A DNA stretch of 17,536 bases from an uncultured Eubacteriales bacterium (lineage in GTDB: Bacteria > Bacillota > Clostridia > Oscillospirales > QAMX01). Below the pieces are notes generated by a model. The model was not told where the DNA came from. It did no database searches and saw only the letters and a list, made by a program, of their open reading frames with translations. The DNA lies in NCBI GenBank assembly GCA_900551265.1, contig URVL01000034.1, positions 1-17,536 on the forward strand, read 5' to 3'. This document shows positions 1 to 6,723 of this stretch, piece by piece. The position numbers and the translations under genes were made by a program. The stretch's first letter is position 1. Each line of letters opens with the position of its first letter.

Positions 1-965
1 TGAGATTGGTGGTCGTGTGGGACGATATCGCGGGAGGCCTTGGTCTGATCATGCAGTTCGACGCGAACGACGGAAGCGGGAGCCAAAGCGGATGCAATAA
101 ACTCTGCCGGATCCTCGCTATAACGAACGATGTCAATCTTTTCGCCACGCAGCTCCGAAACAATGGCGTTGACTCGCTCTCCGCGCGGACCAACACACGC
201 GCCGACAGGGTCGATAGCTTCGTCCTGCGACCAGACGGCAAGTTTTGTACGGCTTCCTGCCTCACGGGAGATACTCATGATTTCCACAATTCCGTCACGG
301 ATCTCCGGCACGTTCAACTCAAAAAGGCGCTTGACAAGGCCTGGATGTGTGCGGGAAATGACAACTCGCGGACGATTCTTGTCGTTTTTAACTTCCACGA
401 CATAAACACGAATATGGTCGCCCTCCTTTAACACCTCGCCGCGCACCTGTTCACTCATGGGAAGCAGGATTTCGGATTTTTCCGCGCCGGAGCCAATTTC
501 CAGAATCACATTGCCATTGCGGTTATCGACACGGCTGACAACTGCGGGAACAAGCTCGTGCTCGTTGGACGTAAAGCGCTGGAACACAAGCCCCTGTTCA
601 GCTTCCCGGATACCTTGAATAATTACCTGTTTTGCTGTCTGCGCGGCAATGCGTCCGAAATTCATGGTGGGCACTTCTATATTGACGACATCGCCAATTT
701 GAGGCGCACGTGCATAATCATGCGCATCCGCAAGCGTGATTTCCGTTTCCGGATCTTCAATGTCTTCTACAACGGTCTTCTGTACGTACATTTTAAGTTC
801 CCGTTTTGCCAGATCCGGTTCGACAACGACATTTTCGGAGGCGCCGTCGTGGTCCCTTTTATATGCAGTCAATAAAGCCTGAGAAATTTTCTCAAGCATA
901 TAATCTTTGGGAATCCCTTTTTCTTTTTCCAGAAGTTCCAACGCATTAAAAATTTCCTTGCTCAT
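1..965 (-). CDS. nusA: Transcription termination/antitermination factor NusA (partial, N-terminal 321 residues)
   Basis: NusA binds RNA polymerase and nascent RNA and modulates pausing, termination and antitermination. The reading frame starts with ATG at 965 (MSKEIFNALELLEKEKGIPK) behind an AAGGTGG Shine-Dalgarno sequence about 10 nt upstream, and stays open to the window edge, so the C-terminus is missing. Seen in order: an N-terminal RNA-polymerase-binding domain (about residues 1-125), an S1 RNA-binding domain (about 137-205), and the start of KH1 with the NusA signature VGPRGERVNAIVSELRGEKI near residue 270. It lies 21 nt downstream of rimP, the conserved rimP-nusA pairing of bacteria. 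The missing part should hold the rest of KH2. Family assignment is secure from sequence pattern and context. Confidence 0.97.
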   Translation of the reverse strand, partial: MSKEIFNALELLEKEKGIPKDYMLEKISQALLTAYKRDHDGASENVVVEPDLAKRELKMYVQKTVVEDIEDPETEITLADAHDYARAPQIGDVVNIEVPTMNFGRIAAQTAKQVIIQGIREAEQGLVFQRFTSNEHELVPAVVSRVDNRNGNVILEIGSGAEKSEILLPMSEQVRGEVLKEGDHIRVYVVEVKNDKNRPRVVISRTHPGLVKRLFELNVPEIRDGIVEIMSISREAGSRTKLAVWSQDEAIDPVGACVGPRGERVNAIVSELRGEKIDIVRYSEDPAEFIASALAPASVVRVELHDQTKASRDIVPHDHQS

Positions 966-986
966 ATGACAGTGCCACCTTTTAAA

Positions 987-1475
987 TCATTGTAGGTCTG
1001 AAATCGTTCCGGTATAAAGCAGCCGGACGGAGGAAATATCTGCCGGTTCAAAAAATTTTTTTCCACCGCATTCAATGGTAACGCGTCCGTTTTCATAGGC
1101 GCATAAAACACCGCTGTGCTGTTTTGCACCATCAATTGCACGATAAAGTTTGACCTCGACCGGATGTCCCATAAATTTTTCAAAATGTTCCGGAAGCGTA
1201 AGCGTACGTTCCAGGCCGGCGGAAGAAACATAAAACGTATAAGCTTGGGGAATGGGATCATATCGGTCAAGCAGAGGATCAAGCGCCCGGCTGACTTTTT
1301 CGCAGTCTTCGATACCAATTCCCTTTTCGGCATCAATGTAGACGGTAAGCTCGTAGAGGCTGCCTACCTTTTCAAAGGCAACATCCCATAATTCATAGCC
1401 CAATTCCCGGACGACCGGTTCCGCAAATTCCCGGATACGGCCTGCGATATTCTTGATGGGTTTCCCGGTAGCCAA
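987..1475 (-). CDS. rimP: Ribosome maturation factor RimP
   Basis: RimP assists maturation of the 30S ribosomal subunit. The product is 162 residues, normal for the family (about 150-160). Visible family features are the N-terminal segment with ELGYELWDVAFEK (about 25-37), the central acidic stretch IGIEDCEKVSRALDPLLD, and YVSSAGLERTL (about 82-92), which matches the conserved V-S-S-P/A-G-L-R/D motif. The start is TTG at 1475, chosen because AAGGGGG lies 9 nt upstream and no better in-frame start follows. It is the first gene of the rimP-nusA operon, with a sigma-A type promoter at 1541-1569 and a GC-rich leader hairpin between promoter and gene. Confidence 0.95.
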   Translation of the reverse strand: MATGKPIKNIAGRIREFAEPVVRELGYELWDVAFEKVGSLYELTVYIDAEKGIGIEDCEKVSRALDPLLDRYDPIPQAYTFYVSSAGLERTLTLPEHFEKFMGHPVEVKLYRAIDGAKQHSGVLCAYENGRVTIECGGKKFFEPADISSVRLLYTGTISDLQ

Positions 1476-1503
1476 AATTGCGAACCCCCTTAATCAACAA
1501 TAA

Positions 1504-1523
1504 AGAGTGGGGACTCCCACTCT
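1504..1523 (-). promoter_or_regulatory. Leader hairpin upstream of rimP
   Basis: A perfect 8-bp inverted repeat (AGAGTGGG / CCCACTCT, 4-nt loop) lies in the short leader between the rimP promoter and its Shine-Dalgarno sequence. On the minus strand it is followed by UUUAUUGUUG, a weak U-rich tract. It could be a weak attenuator or an RNA-protein site; NusA-operon autoregulation is only an inference. Confidence 0.55.
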
Positions 1524-1540
1524 CACATTCTACCAAGTGC

Positions 1541-1569
1541 AGTATAACACCACTTTGTCATAAATGCAA
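1541..1569 (-). promoter_or_regulatory. Sigma-A type promoter for rimP-nusA
   Basis: On the minus strand TTGCAT (1564-1569) and TATACT (1541-1546) are separated by exactly 17 bp. The predicted start is near 1534, about 60 nt before the rimP start codon. Confidence 0.7.
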
Positions 1570-1744
1570 GCTTTTTTTCACAAAATCCGGCAGTTTAGTT
1601 AGTATATCCAGCCAAAAAGTTATTATAGGTATGGATCGAAACAAAAGGAATGAAAAAATATATCAATTGTACCGGTTGTGAAAGGAAAACCATAGCGATA
1701 AAAAGGATAGAGGATGTTCCCTCATGTTCAATACAAAGGGTTAG

Positions 1745-1796
1745 AAAAAGACGCATATCCCCGGAGCAAAGTGCTTCGGGGCATATGCGTCTTTTT
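1745..1796 (-). terminator. Intrinsic terminator of the cotJ operon
   Basis: A very long hairpin lies 6 nt after the cotJC stop. The arms AAAAAGACGCATAT and ATATGCGTCTTTTT are complementary, and a second GC-rich block (CCCCGGAGCA / TGCTTCGGGG) closes the tip. Both strands end in T runs, so it can work in either direction, but only cotJC runs into it. Confidence 0.92.
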
Positions 1797-1801
1797 GTAT
1801 T

Positions 1802-2398
1802 TTATTTGTCGAATGCGGGGTTATATGCATAAAAGTTTCTAGAATCCAGCTCATCCTGGACAATTCCCAAAGCTTCACCGAAACGCTGGAAATGTACGAT
1901 TTCACGTTCCCTCAGGAATTTAATGGGATCACGTACGTCAGAATCGTCGATTAGGCGCAGAAGATTGTCATAAGTGGTGCGAGCCTTTTGTTCTGCTGCC
2001 ATGTCTTCAAAGAGATCGGTGATGGGATCTCCTTTTGACTGAAACGACTTTGCTGTGAATGGTAGGCCTGCCGCCGCCTGCGGATAAATTCCGGTCGTAT
2101 GGTCAACGTAGTAGGGCTCAAAATTGCTTTTTTTAATTTCGTCAATGGAAATATTGCGCGTTAGTTGGTAAACAATTGCGCTGATAATTTCCATATGTGC
2201 TAATTCTTCTGTACCGATATCCGTAAGCAGTCCGGCGACTTTTGGGTATGGCATTGCATAGCGTTGACTAAGATAGCGCTGAGACGCGCCAAGCTCGCCA
2301 TCAGGCCCGCCTAACTGACTGATGATTGCCATGGCCAGTTTTGGATTCGGTGTCTTAATATTGACAGGGTACTCTAATTTCTTCTCATAAATCCACAT
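1802..2398 (-). CDS. cotJC: Spore coat protein CotJC (manganese-catalase family)
   Basis: CotJC is a ferritin-like protein of the manganese catalase family found in the spore coat of Bacilli and Clostridia. The 198-residue product begins MWIYEKKLEYPV; ATG at 2398 was chosen over an upstream in-frame start at 2467 because GGGGAGG precedes it by 9 nt and because the upstream extension would lie inside cotJB. All five usual dimanganese ligands have candidates: Glu35 (GELGAS), Glu65 and His68 (EELAH), Glu136 (AAEQKAR) and His169 (REIVHF). This suggests the dimetal site is intact. It is the last gene of cotJABC, 17 nt after cotJB, and is followed at once by a strong terminator. Expression is expected in the mother cell during sporulation. 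Confidence 0.95.
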   Translation of the reverse strand: MWIYEKKLEYPVNIKTPNPKLAMAIISQLGGPDGELGASQRYLSQRYAMPYPKVAGLLTDIGTEELAHMEIISAIVYQLTRNISIDEIKKSNFEPYYVDHTTGIYPQAAAGLPFTAKSFQSKGDPITDLFEDMAAEQKARTTYDNLLRLIDDSDVRDPIKFLREREIVHFQRFGEALGIVQDELDSRNFYAYNPAFDK

Positions 2399-2415
2399 TG
2401 TTTTTTGCCTCCCCG

Positions 2416-2670
2416 TCAAACATTTGCAGCCCGTTCCCAGGGGAACGGTCCGTCGGTCCATTTCCATCTGCTGCCGGTGTGCTGCATGGCAGTCAGGGGA
2501 CCATAGGCTGCGGTATAAGCCGCCACAGCTTTGTCATGAATTTGCTGATATTTGCTGAAATACTCCAATGCATTTGCATCGGTAGGATGTGTGTCGAGAA
2601 AAAGGTTGGCCTCGACAAGAGCAAATTCTGCCATTTGTACCTCGCGGAGGAGATTCGACATTTCACTCAT
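2416..2670 (-). CDS. cotJB: Spore coat protein CotJB
   Basis: Small spore coat component of 84 residues, typical for CotJB. It begins MSEMSNLLREVQMAEFALVE; the family pattern is seen in the helical N-terminal half with LFLDTHPTDANALEYF and the C-terminal WKWTDGPFPWE, where a conserved W-x-W-x-x-x-P-W-P-W-like segment is usual. Its biochemical role is not known; in Bacillus it is needed with CotJA and CotJC for coat assembly. The ATG at 2670 overlaps the cotJA stop by 8 nt (ATGAGTGA), which indicates translational coupling, and AAGGGG lies about 10 nt upstream inside cotJA. Confidence 0.94.
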   Translation of the reverse strand: MSEMSNLLREVQMAEFALVEANLFLDTHPTDANALEYFSKYQQIHDKAVAAYTAAYGPLTAMQHTGSRWKWTDGPFPWERAANV

Positions 2671-2857
2671 TGTTCGCCGGCCCCTTTCCTAAAAATGGTT
2701 TATCAAGCGCACGGAAGATGGTACCACGTTCAAGGGCCATTTTCGTATCGTAAATATCTTCCCACTTTTGCAGAGGGACGTAAGCCATGGCCAGCGGCAA
2801 TGTGTTAAGACAAGCGGCCGTGCCCGCATTTTGAAGCAGGGTATTTAAATTTTCCAT
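2663..2857 (-). CDS. cotJA: Spore coat associated protein CotJA
   Basis: First gene of the cotJ operon. With ATG at 2857 the product is 64 residues, beginning MENLNTLLQNAGTAACLNTL. The family core is LAMAYVPLQKWEDIYD (about 22-37) followed by ALERGTIFRALDKPFLG (41-57), the hallmark G-T-I-F-x-x-L-x-x-P-F. The start at 2857 has GGGAG 7 nt upstream; the longer in-frame alternative at 2923 has no family support and would run over the putative promoter. Known in Bacillus as a protein needed to recruit CotJC to the coat. Confidence 0.93.
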   Translation of the reverse strand: MENLNTLLQNAGTAACLNTLPLAMAYVPLQKWEDIYDTKMALERGTIFRALDKPFLGKGPANNE

Positions 2858-2903
2858 AATACAACTCCCTGTGACCCAGGTCTTCTTTTTGGTCACCGCT
2901 ATC

Positions 2904-2933
2904 AGTATATGCGGAGTCCCCAAAATGCGACAA
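2904..2933 (-). promoter_or_regulatory. Possible promoter for cotJABC
   Basis: TTGTCG (2928-2933) and TATACT (2904-2909) are spaced by 18 bp, a fair sigma-A pattern. The overlapping CATATACT also resembles a sigma-E -10 element (CATACA-T type), but no matching sigma-E -35 was found at 14-15 bp. Which sigma factor is used is left open. Confidence 0.4.
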
Positions 2934-3049
2934 ACGGGAGCCGGTACACGACCCCCATTGTTTTAATCCTTAACCTTTTGCAGCGTAGCTTACTGCCAAT
3001 ATAAGAAACCGGCAGTTATCAGAAATATACCCGGTGCAAGCAGAATTCG

Positions 3050-3100
3050 AAAAAAATAAATGCCACAGGTAAAGCCCAAATGGACCGACGACCTGTGGCA
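3050..3100 (-). terminator. Intrinsic terminator downstream of the pfl operon and its small gene
   Basis: A perfect 10-bp inverted repeat (TGCCACAGGT 3061-3070 and ACCTGTGGCA 3091-3100) with a 20-nt loop is followed on the minus strand by UUUAUUUUUUU. It lies 53 nt after the stop codon of the 58-codon gene and separates it from the cotJ operon. Confidence 0.75.
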
Positions 3101-3153
3101 AGCATATTCACGTATCTTTTTAGCAGCAAGCATGTGGCAGAAAAACGGCGTTT

Positions 3154-3330
3154 TTATTTTGTTGAACCGTTCTGACCTTCAGGACCGTCGGGGGAGAACT
3201 TGTTTTCGAGGGACTTTTCCGCCAGATCATGATCCAGGATTGCATAGACGTCAAAAATCGGTTTATCCGGGCAAATTTCTGCCATGAAGGGAATCACGTC
3301 TTCCTGCGGTTTTTGTCTTTTGCTTTGCAA
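3154..3330 (-). CDS. Small protein of unknown function (58 residues)
   Basis: I do not recognise a family. The frame opens with TTG at 3330 and has a perfect AAGGAGG Shine-Dalgarno sequence at 3339-3345, 8 nt upstream, the best one in the region. The product begins MQSKRQKPQEDVIPFMAEIC and ends GPEGQNGSTK; it is soluble, with charged ends, one cysteine (Cys20) and no signal peptide or membrane segment. The central part PDKPIFDVYAILDHDLAEKS looks like a compact folded segment. It lies 85 nt downstream of pflA with no clear terminator between, and a terminator follows it, so it is probably the last gene of the pflB-pflA transcript. Short size means it could be missed by automated calling; coding status rests on the start signal and clean ending, not on homology. 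Confidence 0.72.
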   Translation of the reverse strand: MQSKRQKPQEDVIPFMAEICPDKPIFDVYAILDHDLAEKSLENKFSPDGPEGQNGSTK

Positions 3331-3351
3331 GTACGTTACCTCCTTATATGC

Positions 3352-3400
3352 GGCATAGCGTCGCTTCAGTAGCTTTTCCGGAATATGCGTATTCTATGCC
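3352..3400 (-). repeat. Inverted repeat between pflA and the small gene
   Basis: GGCATAG and CTATGCC (3352-3358 and 3394-3400) can pair, and the enclosed RNA holds a second small hairpin (GAATA-CGCA-TATTC). The stem ends 7 nt upstream of the Shine-Dalgarno sequence of the 58-codon gene, so it may influence its translation or protect the RNA. No U tract follows, so it is not a standard terminator. Confidence 0.5.
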
Positions 3401-3415
3401 ATAGCTAGACAACGT

Positions 3416-4132
3416 TTATCTAAGATTTACAGGAAGCAGCGCGGTCAATTCGGCAAGACGTGCAGCAGAAAGTTCCGGCGTATTCTTTAAAGGAAAGGGA
3501 ATCCCCAAGGCTTCATACTTTTCAAGGCACAGTTTGCGGAAAGGAAGAAGCTCTACTTTGACCGTATTCGGATACGCTGTAAGAAACGCGGTGAGGGACG
3601 CAATGTCTTCGGCCGTATCGTTGAGCCCGGGCACTACAACGCGCCGCACCCACATGGGTACGGCGGCGCCGCGTGTCAGGTCCAGAAAGCGCACGACCTG
3701 CGAAAAATCAATTCCGCAGTACCGCTGGTATGCGTCCGCCGTGCGGAATTTTACGTCCGCCAGCACGAGATCCGTATATGGCAGTACCTGCCGTATGGCG
3801 TCCGGCGTTCCAACACCGCTGGTATCCAGCGCAGTGTGAATTCCCTCTGCACGAAGCCGGGAAAAGAGTGCTGCTACAAAGTCCGGTTGTGCAAGTGGTT
3901 CACCGCCTGTGACGGTAACGCCCCCATTTTTGAGGTATGGCCGGTAACGCAATATTCTTTGCACCACGTCCTCCGGTTCATAAGGTGTTCCGCCGGAAAA
4001 CAGCCAGGTGTCGGGATTGTGGCAGTAGACGCATCGCGCCGGACAGCCCTGCATAAAGACGACGAAGCGCAGGCCTGGTCCGTCTACTGCCCCCATTGAC
4101 TGAAAAGAATGGATAAATCCTGCATTCGGCAT
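3416..4132 (-). CDS. pflA: Pyruvate formate-lyase activating enzyme (radical SAM)
   Basis: PflA uses S-adenosylmethionine and a [4Fe-4S] cluster to make the glycyl radical on PflB. The product is 238 residues, normal length. The cluster-binding motif is C-x3-C-x2-C at Cys30, Cys34 and Cys37 (GCPARCVYCHNPDTW), followed by the conserved GGVTVTGGEPLAQPDF glycine-rich SAM-binding stretch, then LDTSGV and VLADVKF. The start is ATG at 4132, with AGG 7 nt upstream; an adjacent GTG at 4135 is possible but has poorer spacing. It follows pflB by 17 nt, so the two are surely cotranscribed. Cytoplasmic and oxygen-sensitive, in line with an anaerobe. Confidence 0.97.
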   Translation of the reverse strand: MPNAGFIHSFQSMGAVDGPGLRFVVFMQGCPARCVYCHNPDTWLFSGGTPYEPEDVVQRILRYRPYLKNGGVTVTGGEPLAQPDFVAALFSRLRAEGIHTALDTSGVGTPDAIRQVLPYTDLVLADVKFRTADAYQRYCGIDFSQVVRFLDLTRGAAVPMWVRRVVVPGLNDTAEDIASLTAFLTAYPNTVKVELLPFRKLCLEKYEALGIPFPLKNTPELSAARLAELTALLPVNLR

Positions 4133-4149
4133 CACGGCACCTGCTTTCG

Positions 4150-6384
4150 TTACATAACCTCATGGAATGTGCGCGAGATAACCTCGCGCTGCTGTTCCCG
4201 CGTCAATTTATGGAAGTTTACTGCGTAGCCGGAGACGCGAATGGTTAAGTTTGGGTATTTCTCGGGATTATGATATGCGTCAATCAGCGTTTCCCGATTC
4301 AGAACATTTACGTTCAAGTGATGCGCCATCTGGCCGAAGTATCCGTCCAGGATGGCAACAAGATTGGAAAGACGCTCCGATTCTGTTTTTCCGAGCGCTT
4401 GGGGGACAATGGAAAACGTATTGGAAATACCGTCCTTGCAATATTGATAGGAGAGTTTTGCCACGGAGTTCAAGGAGGCCAGCGCGCCATTTTTCTCTCT
4501 GCCGTGCATGGGAATGGCGCCCGGCGCAAACGGCTCGCCGGAATTTAGTCCATCCGGCGTGGAGCCCGGCTTTTTGCCATAGACAACAAACGACTGAATG
4601 GTCAGGATGGACAGCGTCGGTTCGGCGCCGCGGTAAAGTTTTTGTTTGGCGAGCTCCCGATAAAATGCCTCGACCTGTTCGCAGGCGATGCTGTCAACGC
4701 GGTCGTCGTCATTGCCGAAGGCCGGATATTCGCCAGTAACCTCATAATCCGTGATGAGGCCGGTTTCCTCGTCCCGAATACAGCGTACGCGTGCATACCG
4801 AATAGCGGAGAGGGAGTCCGCCAACACGCTCATACCAGCCACGCCAAACGCCATGAAACGATGTACTTGCGTATCGTGCAGGGCCATCTGCGTTTTTTCA
4901 TAGGCGTATTTGTCATGCATGTAGTGAATCACATTCATGGTATTGGCATACATACGCGCCAGCCAGGGACGGTAAAAGTCCAGGAGCTCCAAGACCTTTT
5001 CATACTCCAGGTATTCTTCCCGGTAAGGCTCGTGAACAGGACCGACCTGCATGTTTTGCTTTTCGTCGCGTCCGCCGTTCAGCGCCATTAAAAGCAGCTT
5101 GGCAAGATTTGCACGTGCGCCAAAGAACTGCATCTGTTTGCCGATCTTCATTGCCGAAACGCAGCAGGCGATGGCATAGTCGTCGCCAAACTGCGGACGC
5201 ATGAGGTCATCGTTTTCATATTGAATGGCGTCGGTATCGCAGGAGACTTTTGCACAAAAACGTTTGAAATTTTCCGGCAGGTTCTGTGACCAGAGAACGG
5301 TCAGGTTTGGTTCTGCGGACGGCTTTAAATTATAGAGCGTATGTAACATGCGGAACGTATTGCGTGTGACCAGCGTACGCCCGTCTTCCCCCATACCGCC
5401 AAGAGCCTCGGTAATCCACATGGGATCCCCGCCAAAGAGTTCGTTGTACTCCGGCGTGCGCAAATGCCGCGCCATGCGCAGTTTCATAACAAAATCATCC
5501 ATGAGTTCCTGCGCCTGTGCCTCTGTCAGCCGTCCCGCCCGAAAGTCGCGCTCAAAATAGATGTCGAGGAATGTGGAAACACGGCCCAGGCTCATTGCCG
5601 CGCCATTCTGTTCCTTAATGGCGCCGAGATAACCGAAATAGAGCCACTGAATGGCTTCCTGTGCCGTATGGGCGGGTTTTGTAATATCAAAACCGTATAA
5701 AGCGGCCATGTCGCGCAGCTTACCAAGAAAGTTGATTTGCTGATAGAGTTCCTCCTGCTGGCGAATATGGTCGACGTCCATATCCTCGATCCCCAGCGCA
5801 TCCTTGTCGCGCTGCTTTTCTTCTATCAGACGGTCGATGCCATAGAGCGCGACACGGCGGTAGTCGCCAATAATACGGCCGCGGCCATAGGCATCCGGAA
5901 GCCCGGTGATCAAACCGCAATGACGTGCGGTACGCATCTCCTTATTGTAGACGCGAAAGACGCCGTCGTTGTGCGTCGTGCGGTACAAAAATTCGTCTTC
6001 CACCTTTCGGGAAAGCTCATACCCATAAGCGCGGCAGGCGTCGCGCGTCATGCGCAGGCCGCCAAATGGATTCACGCCTCGTTTAAGTGGACGATCCGTC
6101 TGGAGGCCGACAATCAATTCATTTTCACGGTCGAGATAACCGGGCTTGTAGTTTAACAGCGAGGTGACGGTATTGGTATCGATGTCCAAAACGCCGCCGA
6201 ATTCACGTTCAAGCGCAAGCAGGTTTTCAAATTTATGCAGCAGTTTCTTTGTACGTTCAGTCGGGGCGGAGAGGAAACTGCCGTCACCCTCGTACGGTGT
6301 GTAATTGCGCTGGATGAAATCGCGTACGTCAATGCTGTTCTGCCAGGTACCGGGTTGAAAATCCTCCCACTGCGTATAGTTCAT
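4150..6384 (-). CDS. pflB: Formate C-acetyltransferase (pyruvate formate-lyase)
   Basis: Converts pyruvate and CoA to acetyl-CoA and formate by a glycyl-radical mechanism. The product is 744 residues, close to known PflB proteins (about 740-760). The active-site cysteine pair is Cys407-Cys408 in [20 protein letters not shown], and the radical glycine is Gly719 in RVSGYAVNF near the C-terminus; both are intact, so the enzyme should be active. ATG at 6384 has AGGAGG 6 nt upstream. It is the first gene of a pflB-pflA-small-gene operon with its own promoter and a ZTP riboswitch in the leader. Besides fermentation, formate feeds 10-formyl-tetrahydrofolate synthesis for purines, which explains the riboswitch. 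Glycerol dehydratase and other glycyl-radical relatives are excluded by the adjacent Cys-Cys pair. Confidence 0.98.
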   Translation of the reverse strand: MNYTQWEDFQPGTWQNSIDVRDFIQRNYTPYEGDGSFLSAPTERTKKLLHKFENLLALEREFGGVLDIDTNTVTSLLNYKPGYLDRENELIVGLQTDRPLKRGVNPFGGLRMTRDACRAYGYELSRKVEDEFLYRTTHNDGVFRVYNKEMRTARHCGLITGLPDAYGRGRIIGDYRRVALYGIDRLIEEKQRDKDALGIEDMDVDHIRQQEELYQQINFLGKLRDMAALYGFDITKPAHTAQEAIQWLYFGYLGAIKEQNGAAMSLGRVSTFLDIYFERDFRAGRLTEAQAQELMDDFVMKLRMARHLRTPEYNELFGGDPMWITEALGGMGEDGRTLVTRNTFRMLHTLYNLKPSAEPNLTVLWSQNLPENFKRFCAKVSCDTDAIQYENDDLMRPQFGDDYAIACCVSAMKIGKQMQFFGARANLAKLLLMALNGGRDEKQNMQVGPVHEPYREEYLEYEKVLELLDFYRPWLARMYANTMNVIHYMHDKYAYEKTQMALHDTQVHRFMAFGVAGMSVLADSLSAIRYARVRCIRDEETGLITDYEVTGEYPAFGNDDDRVDSIACEQVEAFYRELAKQKLYRGAEPTLSILTIQSFVVYGKKPGSTPDGLNSGEPFAPGAIPMHGREKNGALASLNSVAKLSYQYCKDGISNTFSIVPQALGKTESERLSNLVAILDGYFGQMAHHLNVNVLNRETLIDAYHNPEKYPNLTIRVSGYAVNFHKLTREQQREVISRTFHEVM

Positions 6385-6446
6385 CTAATTCCTCCTATCC
6401 GTACTGCCGCGAAATGATTTTCCGAAAATACGCCATGTCTGCCAGA

Positions 6447-6483
6447 CAAAAAGGGCAGCATCCACAAAATCTGTGATGCTGCC
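6447..6483 (-). terminator. Terminator platform of the ZTP riboswitch
   Basis: On the minus strand GGGCAGCATC pairs with GATGCTGCCC (10 bp) and is followed by UUUUU. The 5' arm contains the conserved GGGCA of the aptamer's last helix, so aptamer folding and terminator folding exclude each other; ligand binding should switch transcription of pflB on. Confidence 0.88.
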
Positions 6484-6547
6484 CAGACGGTCGGCGTTTC
6501 CGGTGTTTCATTCCCCTGTGGTAGCTCCACATGTTCCCGTCAGTCAT
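6479..6547 (-). promoter_or_regulatory. ZTP riboswitch (pfl motif) aptamer
   Basis: The RNA reads GACUGACGGGAACAUGUGG in its 5' part, then a 5-bp P2 hairpin (UGUGG-AGCUA-CCACA, 6517-6531), a linker, and the strongly conserved GCCGACCGUCUGGGCAGC in its 3' part. This is the pattern of the ZTP/ZMP-sensing class, first named the pfl motif for its place before pfl genes. ZTP and ZMP accumulate when 10-formyl-tetrahydrofolate is short. The recognition is from memory of the consensus; a covariance search was not run. Confidence 0.9.
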
Positions 6548-6573
6548 GAAACCCTTTTCATTATCCTGTAATC

Positions 6574-6603
6574 ACTATATCATGCCGAACGCGTGGAAGT
6601 CAA
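6574..6603 (-). promoter_or_regulatory. Sigma-A type promoter for the pfl operon
   Basis: TTGACT (6598-6603) and TATAGT (6574-6579) with an 18-bp spacer on the minus strand. The predicted start near 6567 lies about 20 nt before the ZTP aptamer and gives a leader of about 180 nt. Confidence 0.75.
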
Positions 6604-6662
6604 GCGGCTTTCTCCGTCAGTTTTGACAATTTTCGATGGGGTTATCTGTGTTGTTTGTACGC

Positions 6663-6692
6663 AAAAAGGCCGCCCACGTGGACAGCCTTTTT
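6663..6692 (-). terminator. Intrinsic terminator of the parA-to-fakA gene run
   Basis: AAAAAGGC and GCCTTTTT flank a GC-rich inverted repeat centred on CCACGTGG. It lies 31 nt after the fakA-like stop codon. A/T runs on both sides would allow function in either direction. Confidence 0.85.
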
Positions 6693-6723
6693 ATTGTCTG
6701 ATTGTGGCAAAAAACAACAGCTT

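Noticed and set aside
1650..1832. A 60-residue plus-strand frame with a C-x2-C motif
   Set aside because: It reads straight through the cotJ terminator hairpin and into cotJC antisense, and the GGA before its ATG is too close to act as a ribosome binding site.
4251..4739. A 162-residue plus-strand frame antisense to pflB, and similar ones elsewhere
   Set aside because: They are shadows of well-supported genes on the opposite strand with low-complexity, Arg-rich composition and no start signals of their own.
6668..6687. CCACGTGG palindrome considered as a parS site
   Set aside because: The outer bases do not match parS and the palindrome is the core of an intrinsic terminator with A and T runs on both sides.
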